A DNA stretch of 64,000 nucleotides, from the NCBI GenBank assembly GCA_930990515.1, contig CAKNPS010000001.1, positions 167,280 to 231,279 of the forward strand, in the 5' to 3' direction. Each line of letters opens with the position of its first letter. The first letter of the stretch is position 1. This document shows positions 54,946 through 63,747 of this stretch, one piece after another. The stretch is from an uncultured Clostridia bacterium (GTDB lineage: Bacteria; Bacillota; Clostridia; Christensenellales; UBA1242). A program made the position numbers and the translations under genes. The notes under the pieces were generated by a model. It made no database searches and was not told the origin of the DNA. It was given only the letters and a program-made list of their open reading frames with translations.

Positions 54946-57297
54946 ATGGCAACAGTTTATTTAAATAAAGATAAATCAATCTTATGTCAAACATTTGGTG
55001 ATGATAAATTTATGATTTCATCGACTCATACAAACAAAAAAAATTCAAAAAGGCTTGTGTCAAACATTGAAAAAATAACAAGCGTTAAAAAAACTAAAAG
55101 TGGGACAGAAATTCTCTTAAATGGAGTTCCTTATGTTAGCATTAACAATCAAGAAAAAGTTAAATATCAACAATCTTTAACTTCTTTTGAAACTCGTCTT
55201 TTTGCACAAGGAAAGAAAACTGAAGCATTACCTTTTGCTCGATTTGATAGAATGCCTGCAAAATTAAAAACAGATTTGCACACTCATTTTGCTGGGGCCT
55301 TGTCACCTGAACAACTTATTGAAGTTGGAATTGGAAACGATATAAAGTTTCCAAGATGGATATTAAAACAAGCAAAAATTGATTATTCATATTTGCAACC
55401 TGACAAAGATGGTCAATATGCCCTTGAAGATGTAATTTCAAATTCACATAACAAAGAACTTTTAATCAATTCTATGAAAATAGATACTTCAGAACAAGAA
55501 ACTTTCAACAAAATGGAAGAAATATATGCTGCACGCGGTCCTTTCACAAAAAATCCAAAAATGTTTATTCCAATTATTCATGCAATCGCCAAAGACGCCC
55601 AAGAAAATGGCGTGAAATATATGGAATTGTCACTTTCATCAATTATTTCAAATGTATCACAATTAAGAGAATTAGATGAAAATATGCCTAAAATTGAAAA
55701 AGAAACAGGTGTTCAAATAAGATTTTTAGGAGCATTATGGCGTCATTCAGATAAAGAATGGAACGCAGATGAAGTTGATAGACTTAAAGTCACAGGTCAA
55801 AGCCCATATATTGTTGGCTGTGATGTTATGGGACACGAAACCAATTCAACAATGGAATTTTATGAAAATATTAAAGAATTAGCAAAATATGCTATACTCA
55901 ATGACCCACTCTTTGTGATTAGAGTTCACGCAGGAGAAAATCCGCTTTTTAAGGCAAATGCAAGACAAGTTTTATTGGCAGTTGAAGAAGCACACTACGA
56001 ACTTTCGCAACAAACAAAGAGAAAACTTCCATTCCCACAAGTTAGACTTGGTCATGGTATTTATGGATTTGACGAACCTGCTCCTTGGGACGAAAACGAA
56101 AGAACAAAAAATATCAGTATGCAACAATTGTGTGAAATGATTCAACCAGTAATTGAATTTAACATGAGTTCAAACTTATCTTTAAACAATATCAATGGTC
56201 TAGATGAAATCCCAATAAAAAAATATATGGATAACGGAATTAGGGTTGTTCTTGGAACTGATGGAAAAGGAATCTATTCCACAGATCTTGAACAAGAGAT
56301 GATTTTAGCACATCAAGCAGGACTAACCTTTGAAGATTTTAAACAAATTTCAAAAACAGAAGACAAAATCATTCAAAACGCACAAATTAGATTTCGTCAA
56401 CATAAAAAATGTGATTTAGATGCAGTTCAGACTCAACTCAAAACTTGCTATACAAATGGTGCCCCAAAGTATAATGAAGAAGTTGAAAAACATTATAGGG
56501 AAGAAGCAACGAGGCTTCAAATTGAACTCTCTGAAAAAATTAAAAATTGTGGTGCAATTACAGACATAGAAAAAATTAAAGAAGATACAAAAGGAAAAAT
56601 ACCAATTTTAATCACCGGATCATCTCAAAAACATTGGCCTAAAATTAGTGATGAAAATAAATTAAAAATTCAAATTGTGCTTGATGTTTTAGTCCACGCT
56701 TTAGACCCTGAAAAAGCATATCTGGTCACAGGGGGAACAAACCATGGTGTAGAAAAAGAAGCTCACATATTAGCAAATAAATATAATAATGAAAATGGTG
56801 GAAAGTTAATTGTTTTAGGAACAATAACCGAAGAAGCAATGAACACTGAAACAAATAGTATTGAGCCACACACAATCACCCATGCTGTTATCCCAACATT
56901 AAATGGCAAACCAGCAAAGAGATGGTTTGATTTACCTGATACAGTATTGAACATGGTTGGAGAGCAAAATGGTATGGTCGTTGCTATTGGCGGTGGTCCG
57001 ATTGTTAGCGATATGATACAACGTGCCCACAACTTAGGCTTAAATCTAAGTATGATGAGTGGAGTTGAAGGTGCTTCTGGTGATAAATCAAAATCTTTGG
57101 AAGGAAATGATTATTCATTTGCTAATCCTAGTGAATTAATTGAAAAAATCCATGACACAGTTAAAGAAGCATTAAAACCAGGTATAACTAAAGAAAAATT
57201 AAAAGAAATGGTTGACCAATCATATAAATCTCTAACTCAACAAACTTTAGAAAATACTCAAAATGCACATCAAAAGAAAACAGAAATAAATCTATAA
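54946..57297 (+). CDS. Adenosine deaminase-like domain fused to a SLOG-like nucleotide domain
   Basis: A 783-residue protein. Residues 1-100 match nothing I know. Residues 105-480 are adenosine deaminase-like: DLHTHFAGAL gives H112/H114; VRVHAGE-type VIRVHAGEN gives H328 and E331; VRLGHG gives H370; VVLGTDG gives D439. The second Asp of the usual TDD is G440, and the CPTSN motif reads NMSSN. Residues 550-735 form a Rossmann-like SLOG/LOG domain with LVTGGTNHGVEKEAH and VVAIGGGPIVSD. SLOG domains bind or process nucleotides in conflict systems. AAGGAG precedes the ATG. It is the only gene between two altered tRNA loci apart from the convergent ydjC. Confidence 0.8.
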   Translation: MATVYLNKDKSILCQTFGDDKFMISSTHTNKKNSKRLVSNIEKITSVKKTKSGTEILLNGVPYVSINNQEKVKYQQSLTSFETRLFAQGKKTEALPFARFDRMPAKLKTDLHTHFAGALSPEQLIEVGIGNDIKFPRWILKQAKIDYSYLQPDKDGQYALEDVISNSHNKELLINSMKIDTSEQETFNKMEEIYAARGPFTKNPKMFIPIIHAIAKDAQENGVKYMELSLSSIISNVSQLRELDENMPKIEKETGVQIRFLGALWRHSDKEWNADEVDRLKVTGQSPYIVGCDVMGHETNSTMEFYENIKELAKYAILNDPLFVIRVHAGENPLFKANARQVLLAVEEAHYELSQQTKRKLPFPQVRLGHGIYGFDEPAPWDENERTKNISMQQLCEMIQPVIEFNMSSNLSLNNINGLDEIPIKKYMDNGIRVVLGTDGKGIYSTDLEQEMILAHQAGLTFEDFKQISKTEDKIIQNAQIRFRQHKKCDLDAVQTQLKTCYTNGAPKYNEEVEKHYREEATRLQIELSEKIKNCGAITDIEKIKEDTKGKIPILITGSSQKHWPKISDENKLKIQIVLDVLVHALDPEKAYLVTGGTNHGVEKEAHILANKYNNENGGKLIVLGTITEEAMNTETNSIEPHTITHAVIPTLNGKPAKRWFDLPDTVLNMVGEQNGMVVAIGGGPIVSDMIQRAHNLGLNLSMMSGVEGASGDKSKSLEGNDYSFANPSELIEKIHDTVKEALKPGITKEKLKEMVDQSYKSLTQQTLENTQNAHQKKTEINL

Positions 57298-57309
57298 ATT
57301 ATAAAAGTA

Positions 57310-57345
57310 AAAAATAAGGACCAAAAAGTTTGGTCTTTATTTTTT
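57310..57345. terminator. Bidirectional terminator
   Basis: AAAAATAAGGACCA pairs with TGGTCTTTATTTTT between the convergent deaminase-SLOG and ydjC-type genes. Confidence 0.85.
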
Positions 57346-57346
57346 A

Positions 57347-58078
57347 TCATAATTCAGAGTAATTTATTAATTCAACATCATCAAAAAGTCCCAACTCTTT
57401 AGCAGTTTTCAAAATTTGAAGTTCTTTATCTCTATTTAAATACGAGGTAATACTCTTAGTATAATCATCAATATAGCCAGGATGTGTTAAAAATTCAATG
57501 GTTAAATTTGTCTTAGAGAATTTATCAATAAAACTTTTTACACAATCCAAATTTACATTTTTAATTGAAAACTCTTTATAAAACATATCAGGCATTTTTA
57601 AATCAAAGCCTTCACAATAATCTTCGTGACGAATTGAAAGATTTAACTTTTTAGCAATATCATAAATAACTAGCTTTATAATTTTATTGTCTCCCAAATG
57701 ATGATGAGTGGTTATATGATTAATCTTAATCTCTCCCTTACTATATTTATTAATGGCATCAAATTGAGCCATGATTTCATTATAAACACTTTCGTAAGTT
57801 AAGTATGGATTTTCAATCTGCTTGCGATTATATAAAAACACACCATTCTCATCAATTAAGATAGGATTTTTGATAATCGGTTTTCCAACAGTTAAATTAA
57901 TATGAATGCCAACACTTTTTAAGTTATTTTTCAATGCTTCTTCAACTGCATATTTAGTATATGGCATATTTGCCATAATATTTGTCGAAGTTATATAACC
58001 ACCTTTGATTCCATCAACAATACCATCAGTAATGCTTTTACTCAAACCAAAATCATCAGCATTTATAATTAATCTCAT
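57347..58078 (-). CDS. ChbG/YdjC/HpnK-type carbohydrate deacetylase
   Basis: The 243-residue YdjC-family protein has the metal-binding LIINADDFGLSKS at residues 3-15 and a GIHINLTVGKP strand. INHITTHHHLGD carries the His residues, and EFLTHPGYIDD lies near the end. The family removes acetyl groups from chito-oligosaccharides and related sugars. The target here is unknown. Only a weak GGAT lies before the ATG. It stands between the deaminase gene and the tRNA-Ser locus. Confidence 0.92.
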   Translation of the reverse strand: MRLIINADDFGLSKSITDGIVDGIKGGYITSTNIMANMPYTKYAVEEALKNNLKSVGIHINLTVGKPIIKNPILIDENGVFLYNRKQIENPYLTYESVYNEIMAQFDAINKYSKGEIKINHITTHHHLGDNKIIKLVIYDIAKKLNLSIRHEDYCEGFDLKMPDMFYKEFSIKNVNLDCVKSFIDKFSKTNLTIEFLTHPGYIDDYTKSITSYLNRDKELQILKTAKELGLFDDVELINYSEL

Positions 58079-58112
58079 ATTTTATCCAATTTATAAAATT
58101 TTTCATATTTAT

Positions 58113-58141
58113 TTGTTTTTCAAAAAATTTTATGTTATAAT
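58113..58141 (+). promoter_or_regulatory. Sigma-A promoter of the tRNA-Ser locus
   Basis: The -35 is TTGTTT and the -10 is TATAAT, with a 17-base spacer. It precedes the truncated tRNA copy and is not repeated before the intact tRNA. Confidence 0.7.
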
Positions 58142-58156
58142 AGCGAATGTCTTTAA

Positions 58157-58226
58157 AATTTTTAAGGTCAAATCAATAAACTTAATATCTTTTCATTCTT
58201 AAACCTTTTTGCAGAGATGTCCGAGC
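58157..58226. repeat. Direct repeat, truncated tRNA-Ser copy
   Basis: Seventy bases identical to 58360-58429 (offset 203). They cover 54 leader bases and the first 16 bases of tRNA-Ser, breaking after CCGAGC in the D arm. Confidence 0.96.
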
Positions 58227-58359
58227 ACTCGAGAAAAACTTCACTTTTGCTCACTTTCAAGGTTTTGAAAGTTTTGCTCTTTCGTTTGTTTTTCTCTCTA
58301 TCCCTAAAATGATAAATCATTTTTGGGAACCCTTGACCTTAAACCGCTCGGTGTGTTAG
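58227..58359 (+). other. Structured insert in the tRNA-Ser 5' region
   Basis: The 133 bases have no ORF. The outer stem is GAGAAAAAC (58231-58239) with GTTTTTCTC (58288-58296). It encloses GCTC (58249), a hairpin ACTTTCAA-ggtt-TTGAAAGT (58253-58272) and a second GCTC (58276). Next is a hairpin TCCCtAAAATGAT with ATCATTTTtGGGA (58301-58328). Then come 24 bases (58328-58351) that are an inverted copy of two joined tRNA-Ser parts, the D arm and the T arm start. Confidence 0.85.
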
Positions 58360-58429
58360 AATTTTTAAGGTCAAATCAATAAACTTAATATCTTTTCATT
58401 CTTAAACCTTTTTGCAGAGATGTCCGAGC
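58360..58429. repeat. Direct repeat, copy leading into intact tRNA-Ser
   Basis: Second copy of the 70-base repeat. It supplies the leader and the first 16 bases of the intact tRNA-Ser. Confidence 0.96.
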
Positions 58430-58503
58430 GGTTTAAGGTGCAGCCCTGGAAAGGCTGTGTGCGAGAAATCGCACCAAGGGTTCGAATCCCTTTCTCTGCG
58501 CCA
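58414..58503 (+). tRNA. tRNA-Ser (anticodon GGA), CCA encoded
   Basis: A complete class II tRNA: acceptor GCAGAGA with TCTCTGC, anticodon stem CAGCC with GGCTG around CTGGAAA, a long variable arm GTGCGA-gaaa-TCGCAC, and a GGGTTCGAATCCC T arm. CCA is encoded. Confidence 0.96.
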
Positions 58504-58515
58504 AAATATAATTGG

Positions 58516-58543
58516 AATTGTCTTATCTTTAAGGCAATTTTTT
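58516..58543 (+). terminator. Terminator after tRNA-Ser
   Basis: AATTGTCTTA pairs with TAAGGCAATT around a 4-base loop, with one G-T pair, followed by TTTT. Confidence 0.75.
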
Positions 58544-58583
58544 ATATATAAAAAAACACATAAAAAGAAATTAATTATAATCA

Positions 58584-58784
58584 TTACGGCAATTTGCGCT
58601 CTAAAGATTCTTCTATATATGTTTCTTTTTCCTTATTAGTATAAAATTTACCTAATCTTTGCCTAGTGCTATATTTTTCAGGATGTTTTTTAGCATCTTC
58701 TACAATTCTTTTTCTATCATTTTCATCAAGTTCTGGTATTTTGGCAAAATCTTCAAATAGAATTTCTAATACTTTTTTATCCAT
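58584..58784 (-). CDS. Small hypothetical protein
   Basis: A 66-residue charged protein with AAGGAG before the ATG. It appears all-helical (EDFAKIPELDENDRKRIV) and has no membrane segment. I do not recognise it. The last residues overlap the 3' flank of the tRNA-Ser terminator region on the other strand. The good ribosome site is the main support. Confidence 0.6.
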   Translation of the reverse strand: MDKKVLEILFEDFAKIPELDENDRKRIVEDAKKHPEKYSTRQRLGKFYTNKEKETYIEESLERKLP

Positions 58785-58860
58785 ATCTAACTCCTTAATT
58801 ATAACATTTCAGTAAAACTTCTAGACCTTAAATTCTAAATTGATAAAAGTGCTAATAACA

Positions 58861-59931
58861 CTAAAATTTTTTATCTATAATTCCACCGCCATAACAAACT
58901 CCGTTTTTATCATATAGAACAACAAATTGACCTTCCGTTATTGCACGCTGTTTTTCTTTAAAGTCGACCTTAATTTTTCTATCTTCAAGAACTGTCACCT
59001 TAACCGCTTGGTCAGGTTGACGATATCTAAATTTTGCAAAACATTCAAATTCATTTTCCTTTGGTTCTTCTGGAATCCAATTAAAATCAGTGGCATATAA
59101 CCCATTTGAAAATAACTCTTGGCACTCCCCTTGACTTACATACAAAACATTTTTTTCTAAATCTTTTTTAAGGACAAACCATCTTTCTCCATTTCCGTCG
59201 TGTGTTCCACCTAAATTAAGTCCGCGTCTTTGTCCAATTGTGTAATACATAAGTCCATCGTGATGTCCCACAACTTTTTCATCAAGTGTTCTTATTTCTC
59301 CACTTTTTGCAGGAAGATACTGCTTAAGGAATTTTTTAAAGTTTCTTTCTCCAATAAAACAAATTCCAGTGGAATCTTTTTTCTCTGCAGTTGAGAGTTC
59401 AAGTTTTTTAGCAATTTCCCTAACTTCCTTTTTTGTTATGTCAGCAAGTGGAAAAATAACAGAAGAAAGTTGTTTTTGTGACAACTGATTTAAAAAATAT
59501 GATTGGTCTTTTGTTAAATCAGTTGCCTTCGCTAGATATGTCTTACCATCTTTTTGAAAAGTTTTTGCATAGTGACCAGTGGCAATCATATCTGCCCCAA
59601 GAGCCTTTGCTTTCTCAAGAAATGGTCCAAACTTGATTTCACGGTTGCAAAGAACATCAGGGTTTGGCGTTCTTCCCTTTTTATACTCATCAAGAAAATA
59701 TGTGAAAACGCGTTCATAATATTCCTTTGCATAGTTAACACTAAAATATGGAATACCTATTTTATCGCACACTCTTTTCACATCTTCATAATCTTCCATT
59801 GCGGTGCATTGTCCATCATCAGCGTCCCAGTTAATCATAAAAAGACCAACGACATCATGTCCTTGTTGTTTTAAAAGATATGCTGCAACACTTGAATCAA
59901 CACCGCCACTAATACCAACAACAACTCTCAT
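58861..59931 (-). CDS. mnmA: tRNA-specific 2-thiouridylase MnmA
   Basis: MnmA adds sulfur to U34 of tRNA-Lys, -Glu and -Gln. The 356-residue length is normal. The PP-loop is [15 protein letters not shown]; the first catalytic Cys is in [13 protein letters not shown] and the second in [12 protein letters not shown]. The ATP and tRNA contacts in TGHYAK and DQSYFL are present. AGGAGT precedes the ATG. It starts 8 bases after the TM2 protein gene on the same strand, so they may be cotranscribed. Confidence 0.97.
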   Translation of the reverse strand: MRVVVGISGGVDSSVAAYLLKQQGHDVVGLFMINWDADDGQCTAMEDYEDVKRVCDKIGIPYFSVNYAKEYYERVFTYFLDEYKKGRTPNPDVLCNREIKFGPFLEKAKALGADMIATGHYAKTFQKDGKTYLAKATDLTKDQSYFLNQLSQKQLSSVIFPLADITKKEVREIAKKLELSTAEKKDSTGICFIGERNFKKFLKQYLPAKSGEIRTLDEKVVGHHDGLMYYTIGQRRGLNLGGTHDGNGERWFVLKKDLEKNVLYVSQGECQELFSNGLYATDFNWIPEEPKENEFECFAKFRYRQPDQAVKVTVLEDRKIKVDFKEKQRAITEGQFVVLYDKNGVCYGGGIIDKKF

Positions 59932-59939
59932 AATAACTC

Positions 59940-60428
59940 CTAAACTTTAAAACCACCAGTTTCTGTCATTTCAATGGAAACAGGGACTTTAAAACGTTTG
60001 CTCAAAACAAAAACACAACTCACAATCCAAGACAAGACGCCCACGCCCATTGGAATATAAAGTAAGGACATATAATCGACAAGATATGAGTTAAAAATGA
60101 CGCAAAAGATTGCATAAACAAATATCAATGTCATAAGTACACCTTTCACATATTTCCCAACATAGTAATAATGCCCGCCAACAAGTCCAAGAAAAAGTGT
60201 ATATAATAAAAGTTTCAAATAACTAACATCTTTTGGAAGTGTTGAGACAAGAAGAATGTAATCTCTGTCTCCCTTTTTTAATTTATCTTTCGCAGCCTTA
60301 TTTGTAGCATAATCTAAACGCGAAAAAATAAGCCCACACTCGTCACACTTGGTTGCTGTAATGAGCATCTTTTTATCGCATCTAGGACAATGTTTAAAAG
60401 GTTTCTTATTTCTTTTTTCCATTTTCAT
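59940..60428 (-). CDS. Zinc-ribbon and TM2-like membrane protein
   Basis: A 162-residue protein. An N-terminal zinc ribbon (CPRCDKKM and CDECG) is followed by a charged linker and membrane helices from residue 78. [16 protein letters not shown] matches the TM2 pattern of helix-turn-helix membrane pairs. A third hydrophobic segment follows. The function is unknown. ATG 60428 or 60422 could be used; neither has a ribosome site. Confidence 0.78.
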   Translation of the reverse strand: MKMEKRNKKPFKHCPRCDKKMLITATKCDECGLIFSRLDYATNKAAKDKLKKGDRDYILLVSTLPKDVSYLKLLLYTLFLGLVGGHYYYVGKYVKGVLMTLIFVYAIFCVIFNSYLVDYMSLLYIPMGVGVLSWIVSCVFVLSKRFKVPVSIEMTETGGFKV

Positions 60429-60608
60429 ATTATATATTTTAAATTAAATACTAGAAAAAGTCAAGAAGAATAGAAATTAAATAACACAAAAAATAGACTT
60501 AAACTGAACCAAAAAGTTATTAAAAATTTTAAAAAATATAAGTAAAATAAGTTTAAAAAATGAAAAATATCAAAAAAATAATAAAAAATTGCAAAAAAAA
60601 CTAAATTT
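60429..60608. other. Intergenic, A-rich
   Basis: 180 bases with long A/T runs. Nothing recognised. Confidence 0.5.
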
Positions 60609-62009
60609 TTATGCAACTTCTGTTAATTTTTCGTTTGATTTATTAAAATATACAAATGAAGGGCTATCATCTTTAACATAGTGAAGGACAAATTCAAATT
60701 CATCTTTTGCTTCTTTAAATTTGCCTTCATTATAAAATCTTACACCATTTTCAAACTTATTTTTAAGTTTAATAAGTTTTTCCTTTTTACCTTTAGGATA
60801 ATATTCTAAACTTTCAAAAAGTTGAATTTTATCTTTCTCTAAACTTAAGCAACCAGTATAACGATATTGAAAATCAAATTTTTGAGGCAAATCGTCAAGG
60901 CTTAATTTTGAAATCAAAAATCTTGTTCCGATGTAATCGTTTATTTCCTGCATTTTACTCATTAATGATAAAATATCTGTCATAATTGTTGGACTTTTTC
61001 TTTCTTCATCTCCAACAATTCCAAAAACAAACACTCCAGTATGCAAACAAATTCTCGATTGGAAACTTGATTTTTGGTTTTTATTTTTACTATCTAAAGC
61101 CTTTAAAATGGCGTGCGAACATTCAATGGCATTTTCTGAATTTGCAAAAACTGCTAAAATTCCTTCTCCTAAATATTTATCAATAAAACCTTCATATCGT
61201 TTAATCAATGGCGCGACAACTTTAAAATAAGAATTGATGTAATTAAAATTTTCTTCCAATGTCAAACTTTTTGAAGATTGATTTTTTAAATCACAAAAAA
61301 GAACAGTCGCTTTTTTTTGAATTTGATTGCCAATTTCAAGTTCTTTTATGTTGTTTTTGCCTAAAAATTTTAAAATTTGCTTTGGTAAATATTTTTGTGC
61401 TTCCAAATTAGCAATGCGAATTTTATTATCTTTTTCTTTATAAATATAATTAATTTTATTTAGCGAATGTTCAATTTCTTGAAATTGTTTATTACCACCG
61501 ACTTTGAAATCATCAAATTTTGCCCTGCCATCTCCCAGTTTTTGAGTGATTTTCTCAACATTTTTTAAAGGTTTGCAAGCAAAAATTATTAAAACAAAAA
61601 GTAGCACAAGATATAAAATTGTCGCAAACAAAATCCAAAGAAGTGCATTGAAATTCTCCCCAGTATCAATGTTTAAAGTTGTTCTTACTGACTGGCTGGT
61701 TATATCATTCATATTCCCTATTTGAGAAATGTAAACAGCAAAAAGTCCATATATAATAGAAAGTGGAACAATGGAGAAAAAAAGTTGATTAGAAAGAGAC
61801 AGGCTTCGCAAGAAAATGATATACAAAATTGTAAAAGAAATTAAAAAGGCAATAAGAAAGCCAAGTGCAACATATCCCAAAGTGGAAAAATTGAAAACAA
61901 ATCCATTTTCGGTTGCCACAATGCTGGACGCTAAATATCTAAATAGAAAGATATTTGGAATTAACAAAACTATAGTAATTATCGTCAAAATTTTCGTTGA
62001 TGTTTTCAT
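60609..62009 (-). CDS. Membrane class III nucleotidyl cyclase
   Basis: A 466-residue protein from ATG 62009; the open frame to 62141 has no family support. Four membrane helices lie in residues 5-160, then a HAMP-like linker (PLKNVEKITQKLGDG). The class III cyclase domain has ATVLFCDLKNQS, with the first metal Asp. At the second metal position it reads DKYLGEGILAVF, with Glu for the usual Asp of GD. HTGVFVFGIVGDEERK holds the later loop. A C-terminal 80-residue tail with helical (TPR-like) repeats follows. It probably makes cAMP, or has lost activity; this needs a test. Confidence 0.85.
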   Translation of the reverse strand: MKTSTKILTIITIVLLIPNIFLFRYLASSIVATENGFVFNFSTLGYVALGFLIAFLISFTILYIIFLRSLSLSNQLFFSIVPLSIIYGLFAVYISQIGNMNDITSQSVRTTLNIDTGENFNALLWILFATILYLVLLFVLIIFACKPLKNVEKITQKLGDGRAKFDDFKVGGNKQFQEIEHSLNKINYIYKEKDNKIRIANLEAQKYLPKQILKFLGKNNIKELEIGNQIQKKATVLFCDLKNQSSKSLTLEENFNYINSYFKVVAPLIKRYEGFIDKYLGEGILAVFANSENAIECSHAILKALDSKNKNQKSSFQSRICLHTGVFVFGIVGDEERKSPTIMTDILSLMSKMQEINDYIGTRFLISKLSLDDLPQKFDFQYRYTGCLSLEKDKIQLFESLEYYPKGKKEKLIKLKNKFENGVRFYNEGKFKEAKDEFEFVLHYVKDDSPSFVYFNKSNEKLTEVA

Positions 62010-62100
62010 ATTGATAGTTTGAGAAAAAGTTTTAATTGTATGCAATAAAATTTTGCATAATATGTCGAAATGTGACGATAATAATTTTAAGGAGAAAATT

Positions 62101-62553
62101 ATGGAAGAAAAAGAAGAAATCACAAAATATTTAAACGCCATATATCAAAACACAAGAACAGCAATTCAATCGATAGACGAAATAATAAAAAAGGCAACAA
62201 GCAAGGAATTTATTAGCGAACTTAGCAACGAAGAAGATGCCTACAGCGTGCTTGCAAAAGAATGTGAAAATTTTGCAAAGGCAGAAAAAATTGAAGGTCT
62301 TAAGGACAACAATTTTATTGAAAAAGCAAAACTATGGACAAGCATAAATATGTCAACACTTATGGACGATTCTGATAGAAAGATTGCTGAACTTATGCTT
62401 TTTGGCACATTTATGGGAGTAATCACCTGCATCAAAGATAAAAATGACCATGAAGGAGTGTCCAGCGAACTTGACGAGATTTTAGATAAATTGACAAATT
62501 TAGAAAGGCAAAATATCGAAAATCTAATTCCGTTTTTAAAAGAAAAGAAGTAA
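62101..62553 (+). CDS. Unknown helical cytoplasmic protein
   Basis: I do not recognise this 150-residue protein. It is helical throughout, acidic, with no membrane segment, and the segment ELMLFGTFMGVITCI forms a hydrophobic core helix. AAGGAG lies before ATG 62101; the in-frame start at 62053 lacks support. It diverges from the cyclase gene, and the 91 bases between them should hold both promoters. Confidence 0.72.
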   Translation: MEEKEEITKYLNAIYQNTRTAIQSIDEIIKKATSKEFISELSNEEDAYSVLAKECENFAKAEKIEGLKDNNFIEKAKLWTSINMSTLMDDSDRKIAELMLFGTFMGVITCIKDKNDHEGVSSELDEILDKLTNLERQNIENLIPFLKEKK

Positions 62554-62572
62554 AATTTTTACTTCTTTTCTT
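62539..62572 (+). terminator. Terminator overlapping the stop of the helical protein gene
   Basis: AAGAAAAGAAGTAAAA pairs with TTTTTACTTCTTTTCTT, giving a long stem with a T-rich 3' side. The symmetrical A and T runs allow use in both directions. Confidence 0.75.
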
Positions 62573-62589
62573 TAGATTTTAAATAAAAA

Positions 62590-63498
62590 TTAAGTATTTT
62601 TTATGTTTTTTAGCAAAATTTCATAATTTTTATTTAAATTTTTCTCATTTTTTATTATCCCTTCTATTTTCTCACTGATATCATATTTTAAAGAAATTTC
62701 TAAAATTTTTTTATCTGAAAGCATAACAACTTTTTCATTTTGGTTTATAAACAAAAATATGGTCGTTCTGTTTGCCTGAATTTTTTTTAACAAATCTTTA
62801 ATTTTGACATCATTTGATAATACATATAAACGCGGTTTAGTAAAACTTTTCGTTTCTTTATTATAAATGCTAATTTTTTCATACTTACTGATAAAATTCA
62901 AGTCCAAGATTCCAAGGACTAAAAACACTCCAAAAAGAAGAAATGTCGGATTGAAATTTATAAAACAAAATACAATAAAAAGTAAAAAACACAAAAAACT
63001 AAGGAAAAAATTGATAAAAAATGTGATTTTTATAGCATTTTTTCTATTTATTAAATTTGAAACCATCGAAACAAAAATTCTTCCACCATCAAGTGGATAG
63101 GCTGGCAATAGGTTTGATAAAGCAATAATCAAACTTATTTCCACAAAACCAGCTGTCCAAAAATATGTTATGGGAAAAATCCACCAAAGTGCTGTAATAA
63201 ATAGTGCCGAAATTAAATTGACAAATGGTCCAGCAAATGCAATATAAATTTCATCTCTTTCTTCAAGTGCTTGTCCATAATATGAAAGACTAACACCATA
63301 AGGCGATAAAGAAAATTTGGAAAGTTTGTAACCGCGATACTTTGCCATAAAATAATGCCCTAGTTCGTGAAGAAGTATGACAAAAAAATAGTTTAAGGCA
63401 ATTGAAAAACTATCTACAAAGATAAGCCAAACAAGTATGATAAAAAATGTAGGGTTTATTTGAAACTTTCCCTTCTTATCAAAATTTTTTAATTGCAT
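62590..63498 (-). CDS. SpoIVFB-like M50 site-2 protease
   Basis: A 302-residue intramembrane zinc protease. LLHELGHYFMAKYRG gives the zinc His and Glu. SPYGVSLSYYG matches the SpoIVFB type, NLLPAYPLDGGRIF the second motif, and residues 215-295 a CBS-like domain with KIKDLLKKI. In Bacillus SpoIVFB cleaves pro-sigma-K in the mother cell. The start is ATG 63498; the TTG at 63516 is less likely. In this spore-former the role is probably the same. Confidence 0.88.
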   Translation of the reverse strand: MQLKNFDKKGKFQINPTFFIILVWLIFVDSFSIALNYFFVILLHELGHYFMAKYRGYKLSKFSLSPYGVSLSYYGQALEERDEIYIAFAGPFVNLISALFITALWWIFPITYFWTAGFVEISLIIALSNLLPAYPLDGGRIFVSMVSNLINRKNAIKITFFINFFLSFLCFLLFIVFCFINFNPTFLLFGVFLVLGILDLNFISKYEKISIYNKETKSFTKPRLYVLSNDVKIKDLLKKIQANRTTIFLFINQNEKVVMLSDKKILEISLKYDISEKIEGIIKNEKNLNKNYEILLKNIKNT

Positions 63499-63543
63499 AA
63501 CTTCAACACTTTTCAATATCTAAATTACCCTAAAAATTAAAAA

Positions 63544-63678
63544 CTAAAAAAATAAATTAGAAAAGACAATGACAACAAATACCACAAGAAAAAAGAGTGG
63601 CAAAACGATTTTAAGTTTAATTCTATACCCCTTTCTTACATTCTCAAAATTGTTACCATAAGACTTTATCTTCTCCAT
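63544..63678 (-). CDS. Possible small single-pass membrane protein
   Basis: A 44-residue frame: a charged start (MEKIKSYGNNFENVRKGY), then a hydrophobic helix (LPLFFLVVFVVIVF). It lies where spoIVFA would lie before spoIVFB, but is far too short for SpoIVFA and has no clear ribosome site. It may be chance or a reduced partner protein. Confidence 0.35.
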   Translation of the reverse strand: MEKIKSYGNNFENVRKGYRIKLKIVLPLFFLVVFVVIVFSNLFF

Positions 63679-63747
63679 AAGACATTATATGTTAATTTAG
63701 TAAAATTAAGAAACATAAAATATAAAAAATAGAAAGTCTTTCACTTT

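Noticed and set aside
54946..57297. RADAR component RdrB
   Set aside because: No RdrA-type ATPase gene is beside it, and the C-terminal half is a Rossmann/SLOG-like domain.
54504..58503. The tRNA repeats as attL/attR sites of an integrated phage or island
   Set aside because: Integrases usually duplicate the tRNA 3' end. Here the 5' half is duplicated in each tRNA separately about 200 bases away, with no integrase gene, and the two tRNAs share no repeat with each other.
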